DNA of 64,000 nucleotides from Candidatus Nitrosopumilus sp. (lineage in GTDB: Archaea; Thermoproteota; Nitrososphaeria; Nitrososphaerales; Nitrosopumilaceae). Position numbers and translations under genes: made by a program. The notes beneath the pieces are model-generated. The model did not search any database. It saw only the letters and a program-made list of their open reading frames with translations, and had not been told where the DNA came from. Positions 25,128-34,049 of this stretch are shown here, piece after piece. The DNA lies in contig JAILWG010000002.1 of NCBI GenBank assembly GCA_025699075.1, positions 120,048 to 184,047 of the forward strand. The letters are read 5' to 3'. Positions within the stretch are counted from its first letter, which is position 1, and each line of letters begins with the position of its first letter.

Positions 25128-25379
25128 ATGGCAGAATTTTCATCAGACGAGAAAACCCTTCTTGTTCAATATGGAATTAAAAAATACGAAAACGAAGAAA
25201 CAATCTTTGAAAAATTAAAGTCAATATTACCTGAAAAAGACATTCAAAGAAATATTGACACTCTTCTTGGAACTCAGCGTGTTAGAAGAATAGGCCCTGA
25301 AAACCTTCAAAATAATGAGAGTCATACTGAATTACCAGAACTTCCAGAACACCTCAAATCCATAATTGACAATCTTTAA
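25128..25379 (+). CDS. Small acidic protein of unknown function
   Basis: This 83-residue helical protein (SSDEKTLLVQYGIKKYENEE) has no Cys, no signal peptide and no membrane helix. It sits in a divergent promoter region opposite the CcdA-like gene. I do not recognise it. Confidence 0.55.
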   Translation: MAEFSSDEKTLLVQYGIKKYENEETIFEKLKSILPEKDIQRNIDTLLGTQRVRRIGPENLQNNESHTELPELPEHLKSIIDNL

Positions 25380-25419
25380 TCTGAAAAATTCTTAAGCTAC
25401 TATATTACATGATTTTGAT

Positions 25420-25872
25420 ATGAATAAAGTAATTTTATTTTCTAGCATTCTAGCTTTAACTTTTGTTTTCGCTTTTTCAACTGGTTCTGCTTTTGCACAT
25501 CCACATACAGGACAAGTTCTCATTAACGGCCATACACATGAACCTCAAACTGAAATTATTCCATTAAGCGGAAATATTGCACTTGAAAAATCAACTGTCT
25601 TTTTCCATTCTCCTGAAGAAAACTCACTGCCATGGGCCTTTGTAGAAGGGAAAATTGCAAATCATGTTGAAGGCTATCCCGTAATCATTCAAATTTTCAA
25701 AGAAAATGATGCAATTCACTTTGCTCAAACAAATGTGGAGCAAGATGGTGGATATGAGTACAAATTCAGAGTACTGAATTCTGAAAATGGTGTTACAAGT
25801 AAAATATTTGATGGGGATTATTTAGTAAAAATTTTCAAGGTAGTGTACCTTAACCCTGGAAATCTGATCTAG
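25420..25872 (+). CDS. Secreted protein with N-terminal His-rich motif
   Basis: The signal peptide ends near AFAHPHTGQ, followed by HTHEPQTEIIPLSG. A mature N-terminal histidine region could bind copper. The remainder is a beta-sandwich-like domain (FVEGKIANHVEGYPVIIQIF and so on) similar in style to thaumarchaeal secreted Ig-like domains. It is convergent with the radical SAM gene (4-bp overlap). Function unknown. Confidence 0.62.
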   Translation: MNKVILFSSILALTFVFAFSTGSAFAHPHTGQVLINGHTHEPQTEIIPLSGNIALEKSTVFFHSPEENSLPWAFVEGKIANHVEGYPVIIQIFKENDAIHFAQTNVEQDGGYEYKFRVLNSENGVTSKIFDGDYLVKIFKVVYLNPGNLI

Positions 25873-26750
25873 AATCCACGTAATCCTTGTGGGCGTACAA
25901 TCTCTGGATGCTGCTTCATCCATTCTACTTTCTCTAACATCTCTTGCTTGTCTTGAGGGAATGTCCCCTTTACTGTATATGCATTAGAACCATGATTTAC
26001 TCTAAAAATAATTTCATCTTTAGTTTCAATCTGATTTATCAAATCATACAGTTCTTCTAATGATTCATCATCGTTAATTCTAACAAATTCTCCTTCATAC
26101 TTGTCAATGAATTCTTGTTTGATTCCATTTTCCAAGTATAGTGTTAGTGCACCAACATAGTTTGGTGAACATGCACTAAGTACTTCTGCAGTTCCTTTGA
26201 TATGTTCTTTTGAATATTTTTTTCCACCTAATCCTAAAATTACCATACATGACATAACATAGCCTGCATCTTTTGCTTTGTTAACGGATTTGATGATTGT
26301 TTTTGCAATGGCACCTTTTGTTACTTTTTTCAAAACAATATCTGAGCCACTTTCAATTCCTAAATAGAACATGTCTAAACCTGCCTCATTCATTTTTTTC
26401 AGTTCTTCTGATGTTTTCTTTAAAATGTTCATAGGCATTGCATAGCAAGAAATTCTTTCAATATTTTGAAATTTTTCTCTGATATATTTTACAATTTTAA
26501 TCATGTATTCTGAATCAATATTTAGTGCATCTCCATCTGCAAGAAAAACTCGTTTTGTGTCAGGCAAATAACCTGCCATCATGTCAATTTCTGCTTTAAC
26601 ATCTTCCCATGGTCTTTCAGAATATTCTTTTGATCTGTACATGTCACAAAATGAACATTCGTTAAATGAACAACCAAGAGTCACTTGAAATATCAGTGAT
26701 CTGGCTTCTGATGGTGGTCTATACAATGGCGCATCATAATTTAACATCAT
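25869..26750 (-). CDS. Radical SAM protein
   Basis: The LGCSFNECSFCDMY segment gives the C-x4-C-x2-C cluster motif found in one large group of radical SAM enzymes. VFLADGDALN, FYLGIESGSD and VMSCMVILGLGGKKY are the following TIM-barrel strands. At 293 residues there is no B12 or TRAM domain. These enzymes start reactions with a 5'-deoxyadenosyl radical; the substrate is not evident. Confidence 0.85.
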   Translation of the reverse strand: MMLNYDAPLYRPPSEARSLIFQVTLGCSFNECSFCDMYRSKEYSERPWEDVKAEIDMMAGYLPDTKRVFLADGDALNIDSEYMIKIVKYIREKFQNIERISCYAMPMNILKKTSEELKKMNEAGLDMFYLGIESGSDIVLKKVTKGAIAKTIIKSVNKAKDAGYVMSCMVILGLGGKKYSKEHIKGTAEVLSACSPNYVGALTLYLENGIKQEFIDKYEGEFVRINDDESLEELYDLINQIETKDEIIFRVNHGSNAYTVKGTFPQDKQEMLEKVEWMKQHPEIVRPQGLRGF

Positions 26751-26852
26751 TTTCTATTTCACTAAAATTTGTCTGACTTGTTTTTTATACTTTCTACTTT
26801 TTTTTATTTCAGAATACCTTTTAGTAGTAAATGGGAAGAAATTTCATAAATT

Positions 26853-27155
26853 ATGGCAAATGATCCTGATGCAAAAAGACTCTTGTGGTTTGTATTTGCA
26901 GGTTCACGAGGGGGATTGAATCGATTAAAAATAATTTCAAAATTAAAGGAAAATCCGTTTAACACTAATCAATTAGCAAAAGAACTGGGTCTTGATTACA
27001 AGGCAATTCAGCATCATATTAGAGTTTTAGAAAAAAATAACATGATAAGTAAAGTTGGAGAAAAATACAACGTCAACTATTTTATCTCAACTTTTCTTGA
27101 AGTAAATATGGAGACATTTGAAGAAATTGAAGGAAAACTGGATAAAAGTAAATAA
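26853..27155 (+). CDS. ArsR-like winged-helix transcription regulator
   Basis: KENPFNTNQLAKELGLDYKA followed by IQHHIRVLEKNNMI is a clear winged helix-turn-helix with the recognition helix in YKAIQHHIRVL. The N-terminal FAGSRGGLNRLKIISKL is typical of archaeal one-domain regulators. No metal-binding cysteines are present. Two membrane-protein genes follow on the same strand and may be its targets. Confidence 0.78.
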   Translation: MANDPDAKRLLWFVFAGSRGGLNRLKIISKLKENPFNTNQLAKELGLDYKAIQHHIRVLEKNNMISKVGEKYNVNYFISTFLEVNMETFEEIEGKLDKSK

Positions 27156-27180
27156 AAGCTCAATGGGTGTTTTACACTAA

Positions 27181-27465
27181 ATGGAATCTACTTCTCTAGT
27201 GTTGTCTATTGTCTCAATTGCAAACATGGGGATACTTGGAATTCTAATCTACATATTTGGAAAAATGTATGTCAAAACTAGAGCACAACTTCCATTAGGC
27301 ATGATAGTTGTTGCAGGGATGTTATTTTTGCATAATGTCATTGGAGCATTTGCTTACTTTTCTATGGAAGAGATTTTCTCACATGAAATTTTTCCATACA
27401 TGTTAGGAGTGGGAATTGCCGAGCTTATAGGATTGATCATATTTTTGAAAATCACTTTAGACTAA
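27181..27465 (+). CDS. Three-helix membrane protein
   Basis: Three hydrophobic helices (about 8-28, 40-60, 72-92) make up most of the 94 residues. It starts 25 nt after the winged-helix gene and is likely co-transcribed. No family recognised. Confidence 0.6.
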   Translation: MESTSLVLSIVSIANMGILGILIYIFGKMYVKTRAQLPLGMIVVAGMLFLHNVIGAFAYFSMEEIFSHEIFPYMLGVGIAELIGLIIFLKITLD

Positions 27466-27500
27466 TCTTAGTTTATTTGTAACAAATGATGTTCTAATAC

Positions 27501-27944
27501 GTGCTTCAAGAATATCTAAAATTAAACAAAAATGTTCTCATAGCATTTGCAGCGTCAATAATTATCTCAGCTATAATTGCTCAAATATTATCTGATCAAG
27601 CTGATTATCTCAATACAACATACACAACAATTGCAGATTATGTGATCTATTTTTCAGTTTTCAGTTTCTTATTTTATATCGATAATAGAAAAAAATATCG
27701 ACTAGATTCAGGAAAAACTGATACTGCAAAATTAAAAGATGATCTAAAAAAACTAATTACTTCTCTAGGAATTGCCGAAGTTGTATACACTGCAGCTAGA
27801 TGGATATTACAATATTATTTTCTAACCATAAATTATGATCCATACCTTGCATCTATTGCATCACAAGGAATATCTACAATTATTTACATGATAGTACTAA
27901 ATCTGACTGTGAAAATAACGAGGTTGTATAAAGATGGGAGTTAA
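27501..27944 (+). CDS. Four-helix membrane protein
   Basis: Starting at GTG 27501, the 147-residue protein has four membrane helices, with a charged cytoplasmic loop (DNRKKYRLDSGKTDTAKLKD) in the middle. It overlaps the RNase HI gene by 11 nt. Function unknown. Confidence 0.6.
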   Translation: MLQEYLKLNKNVLIAFAASIIISAIIAQILSDQADYLNTTYTTIADYVIYFSVFSFLFYIDNRKKYRLDSGKTDTAKLKDDLKKLITSLGIAEVVYTAARWILQYYFLTINYDPYLASIASQGISTIIYMIVLNLTVKITRLYKDGS

Positions 27945-28290
27945 TATTTACGTTGATGGGTCTGGTGGATCTGATAGTGGATATGGATATTTTGTTAAGG
28001 AAACAGGAGAGTCATTCTATGAAAAAAAACCTGCGCTGACTAACAATCAGGCAGAATATCTTGCAATAATTTCTGCACTAAACAAATATGCTGATTCAGA
28101 TGAAGAAATTATTATCCACAGTGACTCTAAAAATACTGTAAACCAACTGAATCATGAATTTGCAATAAATAATGAGGAATTAAGAAATCTTGCACGAGAG
28201 GCATGGTCAATCATGGGAAAATTTTCAAATTTATCTATTGTATGGGTTCCTAGAAAAGAGAATTTAGCTGGAAAAATGCTGGGAAGCTAA
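27934..28290 (+). CDS. rnhA: Ribonuclease HI-like protein
   Basis: The fold elements are clear: VNIYVDGSGG (first catalytic Asp), LTNNQAEYLAIISAL (Glu), IIIHSDSKNTVNQL (second Asp) and VWVPRKENLAGKML. In classical RNase HI the last block contains an Asp (NxxAD); here the corresponding position appears to be Gly. The enzyme removes RNA from RNA-DNA hybrids. The 118-residue length is short but complete for archaeal type I forms. Whether it is fully active without the fourth acidic residue is open. Confidence 0.82.
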   Translation: MGVNIYVDGSGGSDSGYGYFVKETGESFYEKKPALTNNQAEYLAIISALNKYADSDEEIIIHSDSKNTVNQLNHEFAINNEELRNLAREAWSIMGKFSNLSIVWVPRKENLAGKMLGS

Positions 28291-28320
28291 AACTAGAGAT
28301 CAGAAATTTCCATGAATAAC

Positions 28321-28330
28321 TTTATTATAC
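28321..28330 (+). promoter_or_regulatory. Putative TATA box of the acyl-CoA ligase gene
   Basis: TTTATTATAC ends 23 nt before the ATG at 28354. With this spacing the transcript would be nearly leaderless, as is common in thaumarchaea. The same arrangement recurs upstream of the dehydratase gene. Confidence 0.5.
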
Positions 28331-28353
28331 AAAATCCTTAGATTCAACATATC

Positions 28354-30450
28354 ATGGCAGATTCTGTCTTTTTATCTCCAAAATCAATTGCAGTTATTGG
28401 AGCATCCGACAAGAGAGGAAGTGTTGGAGCAACTATCACATCAAATATTATGAATGGTTTCAAAGGAACTGTTTTTCCAATTAGTCCTTCAAGGGATACA
28501 GTATTTTATAAAAAAGCATACAAGAGTGTTTTAGATGTTCCAAAATCAATTGATCTTGCAGTTATTGTAATCAAAAATACACTGGTTGCTCCAGTTTTAG
28601 AAGAATGTGGAAAGAAAAAAGTCAAAGGTGTTATCATTATCACCGCAGGTTTCAAAGAAGTAGATGAAGAAGGAGCAAAGCGTGAACAAGAAATTAAAGA
28701 CATAGCTAAAAAATACAAAATACAGATCATTGGGCCAAACTGTCTTGGTGTCATGAATCTTGACCCAAAAACAATGATGAATTCTACTTTTCTAAAAGTC
28801 ACACCAAAATCTGGAAAAATTGCACTTGTATCTCAAAGTGGTGCAATCTGTGCAGCACTAGTTGAAGATGCAAGTGCTCAAGGAATTGGTTTTTCTGCAG
28901 TTGTAAGTCTTGGGAATAAAGCTGCAATGAGCGAAGTTGACATTCTAAAGATTCTTGCAAATCACAAACAAACCAAAGTCATTGTAATGTATCTTGAAGA
29001 CATGGGAGATGGCCAAGAATTCCTCAAAGTTTGTAAAAATATTACTAAAAAACTCAAAAAACCTGTTCTTGTTCTCAAATCAGGACGTAGTCCTGAGGGT
29101 GCAAAGGCTGCAATGTCTCATACCGGAGCACTAATGGGCTCAGATGAAATCTATGATGCTTTACTAAAACAATCAGGTGCAATACGAGTAGACACTATGG
29201 AGGAACTCTTCGATTATGCTACAGCATTTTCAAAACAACCACTTCCAACAGCAGGTGGTTTAGTTATCGTATCCAATGCAGGTGGACCTGCAATAATTTC
29301 TACTGATGCTTGCTCTAAAGCAGGAATTAGGATGGCCAAAATTGATAGCATTCGTCCAAAAATCGATGAGGTTATTCCTCCTTGGGGGAGCTCTAGAAAT
29401 CCAGTAGACATTGTAGGTGATGCTGATTTTAATAGATTCCACAATGTTTTAGATAGAGTTCTAAAACATCCAAAAGTTGGTTCTGTTATTACCATGTGTA
29501 CTCCTTCTGGTACTCTCAACTATGACAAACTAGCAGAAGTAATTGTTGCAATGTCAAAGAAATACAAAAAGACAATGCTTGCAAGCTTGATGGGATTGGA
29601 TGAGGGAATTACTAATAGAGAAATTTTATCCAAGGGAGATGTCCCTTATTACACATATGCTGAAGGAGCAATTAGAACTTTAGCTGCAATGATAAAGTTT
29701 GCAATTTGGGTAAATACCAAAGAGGGAAAAATTACTAAATTCAAAGTTAACAAAGCAAAAGCAAAGAAGGTCTTTGATAAAGTGAAAAAAGAAAAGAGAC
29801 CAAATCTTCTAGAAGAGGAAGGACAAGAAGTTCTCAAAGCTTATGGCTTACCATTGCCCCAAAGTGCACTTGCCAAAAATGAAACAGAAGCAGTAAAGAT
29901 TGCAAAAAAGATTGGATATCCTGTAGTGATGAAGATTGCATCACCCCAAATAATTCACAAGTCTGATGCTGGCGGCGTCAAAGTAAACTTGAACAATGAT
30001 TCTGAAGTTAAAGATGCATTCAAAACAATTATCAAAAATGCCAAAAAATACAACAAAAACGCTGAGATCAAAGGCGTATTGATTGTAGAGATGGTAAAAG
30101 GTGGGAAAGAACTCATCATTGGCTCAAAACTTGAGCCTGGATTTGGCCCTGTAATTATGCTTGGAATGGGTGGAATCTATGTTGAAGTTCTCAAAGATGT
30201 AACATTCAAGCTAGCCCCTGTTACTGATAAAGAGGCTGATGACATGATAGCATCAATCAAGACGCAAAAATTACTACAGGGAGTTAGAGGGGAAAAACCA
30301 TCTGATATTGTGAAACTTTCTGAATGTATCCAAAGATTATCACAACTAGTTTCTGACTTTAAGGAGATCAAAGAATTAGATATGAATCCTGTACTAGTCA
30401 TGGAAAAAGGAAAAGGATGTAGAATCCTTGATGTCAGAATTGGACTCTGA
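28354..30450 (+). CDS. Acyl-CoA synthetase (ADP-forming), probably 4-hydroxybutyrate-CoA ligase
   Basis: The 698-residue chain fuses the CoA-binding/ligase half to the ATP-grasp half. The first half has SIAVIGASDKRGSVGATI and IGPNCLGVMN, then ALVSQSGAICAALVED; the second has GYPVVMKIASPQIIHKSDAG and PVIMLGMGGIYVEVL. The phosphohistidine region lies in AMSHTGALMGSDE. It makes an acyl-CoA with ATP going to ADP. In Nitrosopumilus maritimus the gene next to 4-hydroxybutyryl-CoA dehydratase is the experimentally characterised 4-hydroxybutyrate-CoA ligase, and the same adjacency is seen here. Substrate choice between 4-hydroxybutyrate and 3-hydroxypropionate is inferred from position. Confidence 0.88.
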   Translation: MADSVFLSPKSIAVIGASDKRGSVGATITSNIMNGFKGTVFPISPSRDTVFYKKAYKSVLDVPKSIDLAVIVIKNTLVAPVLEECGKKKVKGVIIITAGFKEVDEEGAKREQEIKDIAKKYKIQIIGPNCLGVMNLDPKTMMNSTFLKVTPKSGKIALVSQSGAICAALVEDASAQGIGFSAVVSLGNKAAMSEVDILKILANHKQTKVIVMYLEDMGDGQEFLKVCKNITKKLKKPVLVLKSGRSPEGAKAAMSHTGALMGSDEIYDALLKQSGAIRVDTMEELFDYATAFSKQPLPTAGGLVIVSNAGGPAIISTDACSKAGIRMAKIDSIRPKIDEVIPPWGSSRNPVDIVGDADFNRFHNVLDRVLKHPKVGSVITMCTPSGTLNYDKLAEVIVAMSKKYKKTMLASLMGLDEGITNREILSKGDVPYYTYAEGAIRTLAAMIKFAIWVNTKEGKITKFKVNKAKAKKVFDKVKKEKRPNLLEEEGQEVLKAYGLPLPQSALAKNETEAVKIAKKIGYPVVMKIASPQIIHKSDAGGVKVNLNNDSEVKDAFKTIIKNAKKYNKNAEIKGVLIVEMVKGGKELIIGSKLEPGFGPVIMLGMGGIYVEVLKDVTFKLAPVTDKEADDMIASIKTQKLLQGVRGEKPSDIVKLSECIQRLSQLVSDFKEIKELDMNPVLVMEKGKGCRILDVRIGL

Positions 30451-30490
30451 TCGCAATTCCTTCCTGAAATTTATCTCGCACAAATTTAGA

Positions 30491-30500
30491 ATATTTATAC
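30491..30500 (+). promoter_or_regulatory. Putative TATA box of the dehydratase gene
   Basis: ATATTTATAC ends 23 nt before the ATG at 30524, exactly the spacing seen for the adjacent ligase gene. It suggests that the dehydratase also has its own promoter. Confidence 0.5.
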
Positions 30501-30523
30501 AACTTCAAGATGAGTAGTATTAC

Positions 30524-32050
30524 ATGTCTAATACTTTAAAGACAATTAGAACAGGTGACGATTACATTGAAAGTCTTAGAGGTCGCGATCTCAAAATTTA
30601 CCTCTTTGGAGAATTAATCGAGAATCCCGTTGATCATCCAATTATTAGACCATCGATTAATGCTGTTGCAGAAACTTATGATCTTGCAGTACGTGAGGCA
30701 GCATTAGCTTCTGCGGATTCATCAATTACTGGATTGAAAGTTAACAGATTTTTACACATTGCAGAAAGTGCAGAAGATTTAGTTTTACAAAATAAAATGC
30801 AGAGAAAACTTGGACAAAACACTGGAACATGTTTCCAGAGATGTGTTGGAATGGATGCCATGAACGCTTTACACTCTACTACATTTGAAATTGATGAAAA
30901 ACATGGAACCGATTACCATAAAAGATTCTTAGAATTTGTAAAGATGGTACAGAAAGAAAATCTTGTAATTGGTGGTGCCATGACTGATCCTAAAGGAGAC
31001 CGAAGTAAGGGTCCTTCAGAACAAGATGACCCTGATCTATTTACACGAATTGTAGAAACTGATGATAAAGGAATCTATGTTTCAGGCGCAAAAGCACACC
31101 AAACTGGATGTATCAATTCCCATTGGATTCTTTTGATGCCTACAATTAGATTGACAGAAGATGATAAAGATTGGGCAGTTGTTGGAGCAATTCCTGCAGA
31201 TGCAAAAGGAGTCACTTACATTTACGGTAGACAATCTTGTGACACAAGAAGTATGGAAGAAGGTGATATTGATGATGGTAACGCAAAATTTGGCGGCCAA
31301 GAAGCCTTGATAATTTTAGATAAAGTGTTTATTCCATGGGACAAAGTATTCATGAATGGTGAATACGAATTTGCATCAATGCTTGTAGAGAGATTCACAT
31401 GTTATCATAGACGTAGTTATGTATGCAAAACAGGTCTGGGTGATGTGTTAATTGGTGCAGCAGCAACTATTGCTGATTACAATGGTGTTCCAAAAGTCTC
31501 TCATATCAAAGATAAAATTATTGAGATGACTCATCTTAATGAAACAATTTTTGCTGCAGGTATTGCATCATCTCACCAAGGACATAAGATGAAGTCAGGT
31601 GTATTTCTAAATGATGATATGCTTGCTCAAGTTTGTAAACACAACGTCACAAGATTCCCATATGAGATTAGTAGACTGGCACAAGATATTGCAGGTGGTT
31701 TGGTAGTTACATTACCATCAGAAAAAGACTTTAGACATCCAGAAGCAGGACCACTACTTAAAAAATATCTTGCTGGAAGAAAAGGTGTTGATGTTGAAAA
31801 TAGAATGAGAATTTTGAGATTAATTGAAAACATGACTTTGGGAAGAAATGCAGTTGGATATCTTACAGAATCAATGCATGGTGCAGGATCACCACAAGCC
31901 CAAAGAATCCAAATTCAAAGACAAATGCAAGTTGGATACAAAAAGAATTTGGCAAAGAATTTGGCTGGAATCAAAAATGATATTGAGGAACCAAAAGAAC
32001 CATCTGAATACTTTAAACGAGTTTTCAAAACTAAAGATTCTGTTCTTTAG
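30524..32050 (+). CDS. 4-Hydroxybutyryl-CoA dehydratase
   Basis: This FAD and 4Fe-4S enzyme converts 4-hydroxybutyryl-CoA to crotonyl-CoA in the 3-hydroxypropionate/4-hydroxybutyrate CO2-fixation cycle. C103 and C107 in TGTCFQRCVGMD, and H295 with C301 in FTCYHRRSYVCKTG, are the likely cluster ligands. The H-to-C spacing looks slightly shorter than in the clostridial enzyme as I remember it. GAMTDPKGDRSKGPSEQDDP is the characteristic substrate/flavin region. Length 508 aa is normal. It follows the ADP-forming ligase gene in the same direction, so two consecutive steps of the cycle are encoded together. Confidence 0.94.
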   Translation: MSNTLKTIRTGDDYIESLRGRDLKIYLFGELIENPVDHPIIRPSINAVAETYDLAVREAALASADSSITGLKVNRFLHIAESAEDLVLQNKMQRKLGQNTGTCFQRCVGMDAMNALHSTTFEIDEKHGTDYHKRFLEFVKMVQKENLVIGGAMTDPKGDRSKGPSEQDDPDLFTRIVETDDKGIYVSGAKAHQTGCINSHWILLMPTIRLTEDDKDWAVVGAIPADAKGVTYIYGRQSCDTRSMEEGDIDDGNAKFGGQEALIILDKVFIPWDKVFMNGEYEFASMLVERFTCYHRRSYVCKTGLGDVLIGAAATIADYNGVPKVSHIKDKIIEMTHLNETIFAAGIASSHQGHKMKSGVFLNDDMLAQVCKHNVTRFPYEISRLAQDIAGGLVVTLPSEKDFRHPEAGPLLKKYLAGRKGVDVENRMRILRLIENMTLGRNAVGYLTESMHGAGSPQAQRIQIQRQMQVGYKKNLAKNLAGIKNDIEEPKEPSEYFKRVFKTKDSVL

Positions 32051-32177
32051 AAATTATTTCAAATTTTACTATTTTCAAGAGGTTTTATTATCAATTTTCC
32101 TAACGAATGTACTTTCAACCTGTCTGTTCATTTTTAACTAACAGGTCTTTAATAGCAAAACTCTAAAACTACATTTA

Positions 32178-33011
32178 ATGACTTTTTCAAAAACAAACTT
32201 TCGAAAACCACTGCTAATACTTCCAGTATTACTTGCAATTGGATTAATGATTGTGATGCCTATTGGAGTTTCAGCAGCCAAACCCAATCAAATTCCTTCT
32301 GATGGATTAATTCCTGAATTACAAGCTGTTGTACCTGACTCTCTTCAAGTTGTACACACACAACAATCAGATATACTTCGATTTACTAATGGAATTGCTA
32401 ATTTAGGTCCTGGACATTGGCAAATGGAACCAACATTCCCTAATGGCCCAGATGGAAATGTAATTGCCACTCAACAAATTCTTGATGTAGATGGAAATGT
32501 TGTATATGATAAGGTAGTAAGTGTATTTACATTCCATGAAGATCACAATCATTGGCATATTGCTGATGTCACTGAATTTAGTGTTCATCAAGGTTCTCCT
32601 GACGGTCCACAAATAGGAGATTCAAACAAAGTTACATTTTGTATTGAAGATGTTTATGCTATGGTAGGAAATTCTAATACTGCTGAAAGAATCTTTTGGG
32701 ATTGCACAGTTAGTCTCCAAGGAGTTCAAGCAGGTTGGGCTGATCAATACCATCAATCAACACCTGGAAATCAAGTAGATATTACTGGAATTTCTGATGG
32801 ACTCTATTATTTGGTTCATAATGTAAATCCTGATGGTTCATTCATCGAAAGTGATACAACAAACAACAAAGCATGGACAGAGTTTATTGTTACACACAAA
32901 AACAATGGTCAAGTAAAAATCACTGAGACTGGAAATACTTCATGTGATTTACTTCCTGATTCAATCTACAAACCAGCTTTATGTGGCGCAGTAACTGCTA
33001 ATCGCGGTTAA
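32178..33011 (+). CDS. Secreted lysyl-oxidase-like copper amine oxidase
   Basis: An N-terminal signal/anchor helix (about 10-33) is followed by a lysyl oxidase domain. TFHEDHNHWHIADVTEFSVH carries the HxHWH copper ligands, and CIEDVYAM, FWDCTVSLQGVQAGWADQYH and VNPDGSFIESDTTNNKAW match later conserved blocks. The enzyme would oxidise lysine amines outside the cell, perhaps cross-linking surface proteins. It is convergent with the next gene (4-bp overlap). Confidence 0.87.
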   Translation: MTFSKTNFRKPLLILPVLLAIGLMIVMPIGVSAAKPNQIPSDGLIPELQAVVPDSLQVVHTQQSDILRFTNGIANLGPGHWQMEPTFPNGPDGNVIATQQILDVDGNVVYDKVVSVFTFHEDHNHWHIADVTEFSVHQGSPDGPQIGDSNKVTFCIEDVYAMVGNSNTAERIFWDCTVSLQGVQAGWADQYHQSTPGNQVDITGISDGLYYLVHNVNPDGSFIESDTTNNKAWTEFIVTHKNNGQVKITETGNTSCDLLPDSIYKPALCGAVTANRG

Positions 33012-33877
33012 TTCTTTTTTCTTTTATTTTTTATCTGATAGATTACACTAGCTGGTACTGCCACATACATTCCCAAATTCATCAAAATCACACCTATTCC
33101 ATAACCTAATACTTCAGTTTCTGTTTCTGCATATTCCATTACAGACAATGTTGATAGCAATGGAGTGATTCCAATTTTTACAAATTCCTTGAATACTGGA
33201 CTTTCTCTTTCCATGTCTGCCACATATGGTGAAAATGAATAATAGAACTGGTTAAATCCTGTCATGAATAACGAACCTGTTTGTGTCTTCATCAACTGAT
33301 TATCTCTGATTTCTCTTAACAATTGAATCTGTGGTGCCATTTCAGAGCCATATGCTGCAGTAGCAATGAGACAACCTCCACCCTCAGTAGTATCAACAAT
33401 CCAACACTTTCCATCTATCAGTTCAGCATCTTCACCACATTCAGTTTTTATTTCAATATTATTTTCATTTGATTCTTCTAAAATCGATTCTTCTAATTCT
33501 TTTTGTTGTTGTGCAATCTCTTGAGGAATTTCTTTTATGTTAACAGATTTTGTATCTATTTTTCCTTCTTCTGCCTCTTTTGCACTTTCTTGAATTTCTA
33601 AACTATAATACATTCTACTGGCTTCGATTAGTTTTTGATATCTATCTGGTTCTGAATATAACCATAAATCATCATTGTACAAATTTCCACATAACCTTGA
33701 TTCAATAGAGTGATGATGATGTTCAAAAAAATCATTTCCCATAAAATAATACAGTTGGTAATTTTCTTCACACCATTCTATCCCATTTAATGTCAAGCCT
33801 GCAGTATCACGAAATGGAGTTTGTGCGTATGCAGAGCCGACTAAAAATAATATTGAAAAAACAAGAAAATATTTCAA
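33008..33877 (-). CDS. Secreted protein with CGxGxCLIATAAYG-type sorting/anchor domain
   Basis: After a signal peptide the mature protein has an N-terminal region with HHHHS (histidine cluster), an acidic helical linker and CGEDAELIDGKCWIVD. GGGCLIATAAYGSEMAPQIQ then opens a C-terminal CFI-box-like domain with a final membrane helix and basic tail (KNKRKKN). This C-terminal domain is common in thaumarchaeal surface proteins and probably anchors or sorts the protein. The function of the N-terminal part is unknown. Confidence 0.7.
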   Translation of the reverse strand: MKYFLVFSILFLVGSAYAQTPFRDTAGLTLNGIEWCEENYQLYYFMGNDFFEHHHHSIESRLCGNLYNDDLWLYSEPDRYQKLIEASRMYYSLEIQESAKEAEEGKIDTKSVNIKEIPQEIAQQQKELEESILEESNENNIEIKTECGEDAELIDGKCWIVDTTEGGGCLIATAAYGSEMAPQIQLLREIRDNQLMKTQTGSLFMTGFNQFYYSFSPYVADMERESPVFKEFVKIGITPLLSTLSVMEYAETETEVLGYGIGVILMNLGMYVAVPASVIYQIKNKRKKN

Positions 33878-33896
33878 TCAGGAATTTTCTTTTCTA

Positions 33897-34016
33897 CTAC
33901 TTCATAAATGATACTACTCTTGAAACTAATGATTTCTTAGGATCCTTTTTTAGTAAATTTGACGTAATTATACTACCAAGCAAGCAGGACGATCTATTGC
34001 TCTTGTTATGTGGCAT
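33897..34016 (-). CDS. Possible 39-aa basic peptide
   Basis: A frame from ATG 34016 encodes MPHNKSNRSSCLLGSIITSN and KKDPKKSLVSRVVSFMK. It lies between two minus-strand genes with room for its own translation. Very short and unsupported by any motif; recorded with low confidence. Confidence 0.25.
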   Translation of the reverse strand: MPHNKSNRSSCLLGSIITSNLLKKDPKKSLVSRVVSFMK

Positions 34017-34049
34017 ATGTGAACCTGTTTGCCTGAAAAATTTACAATA

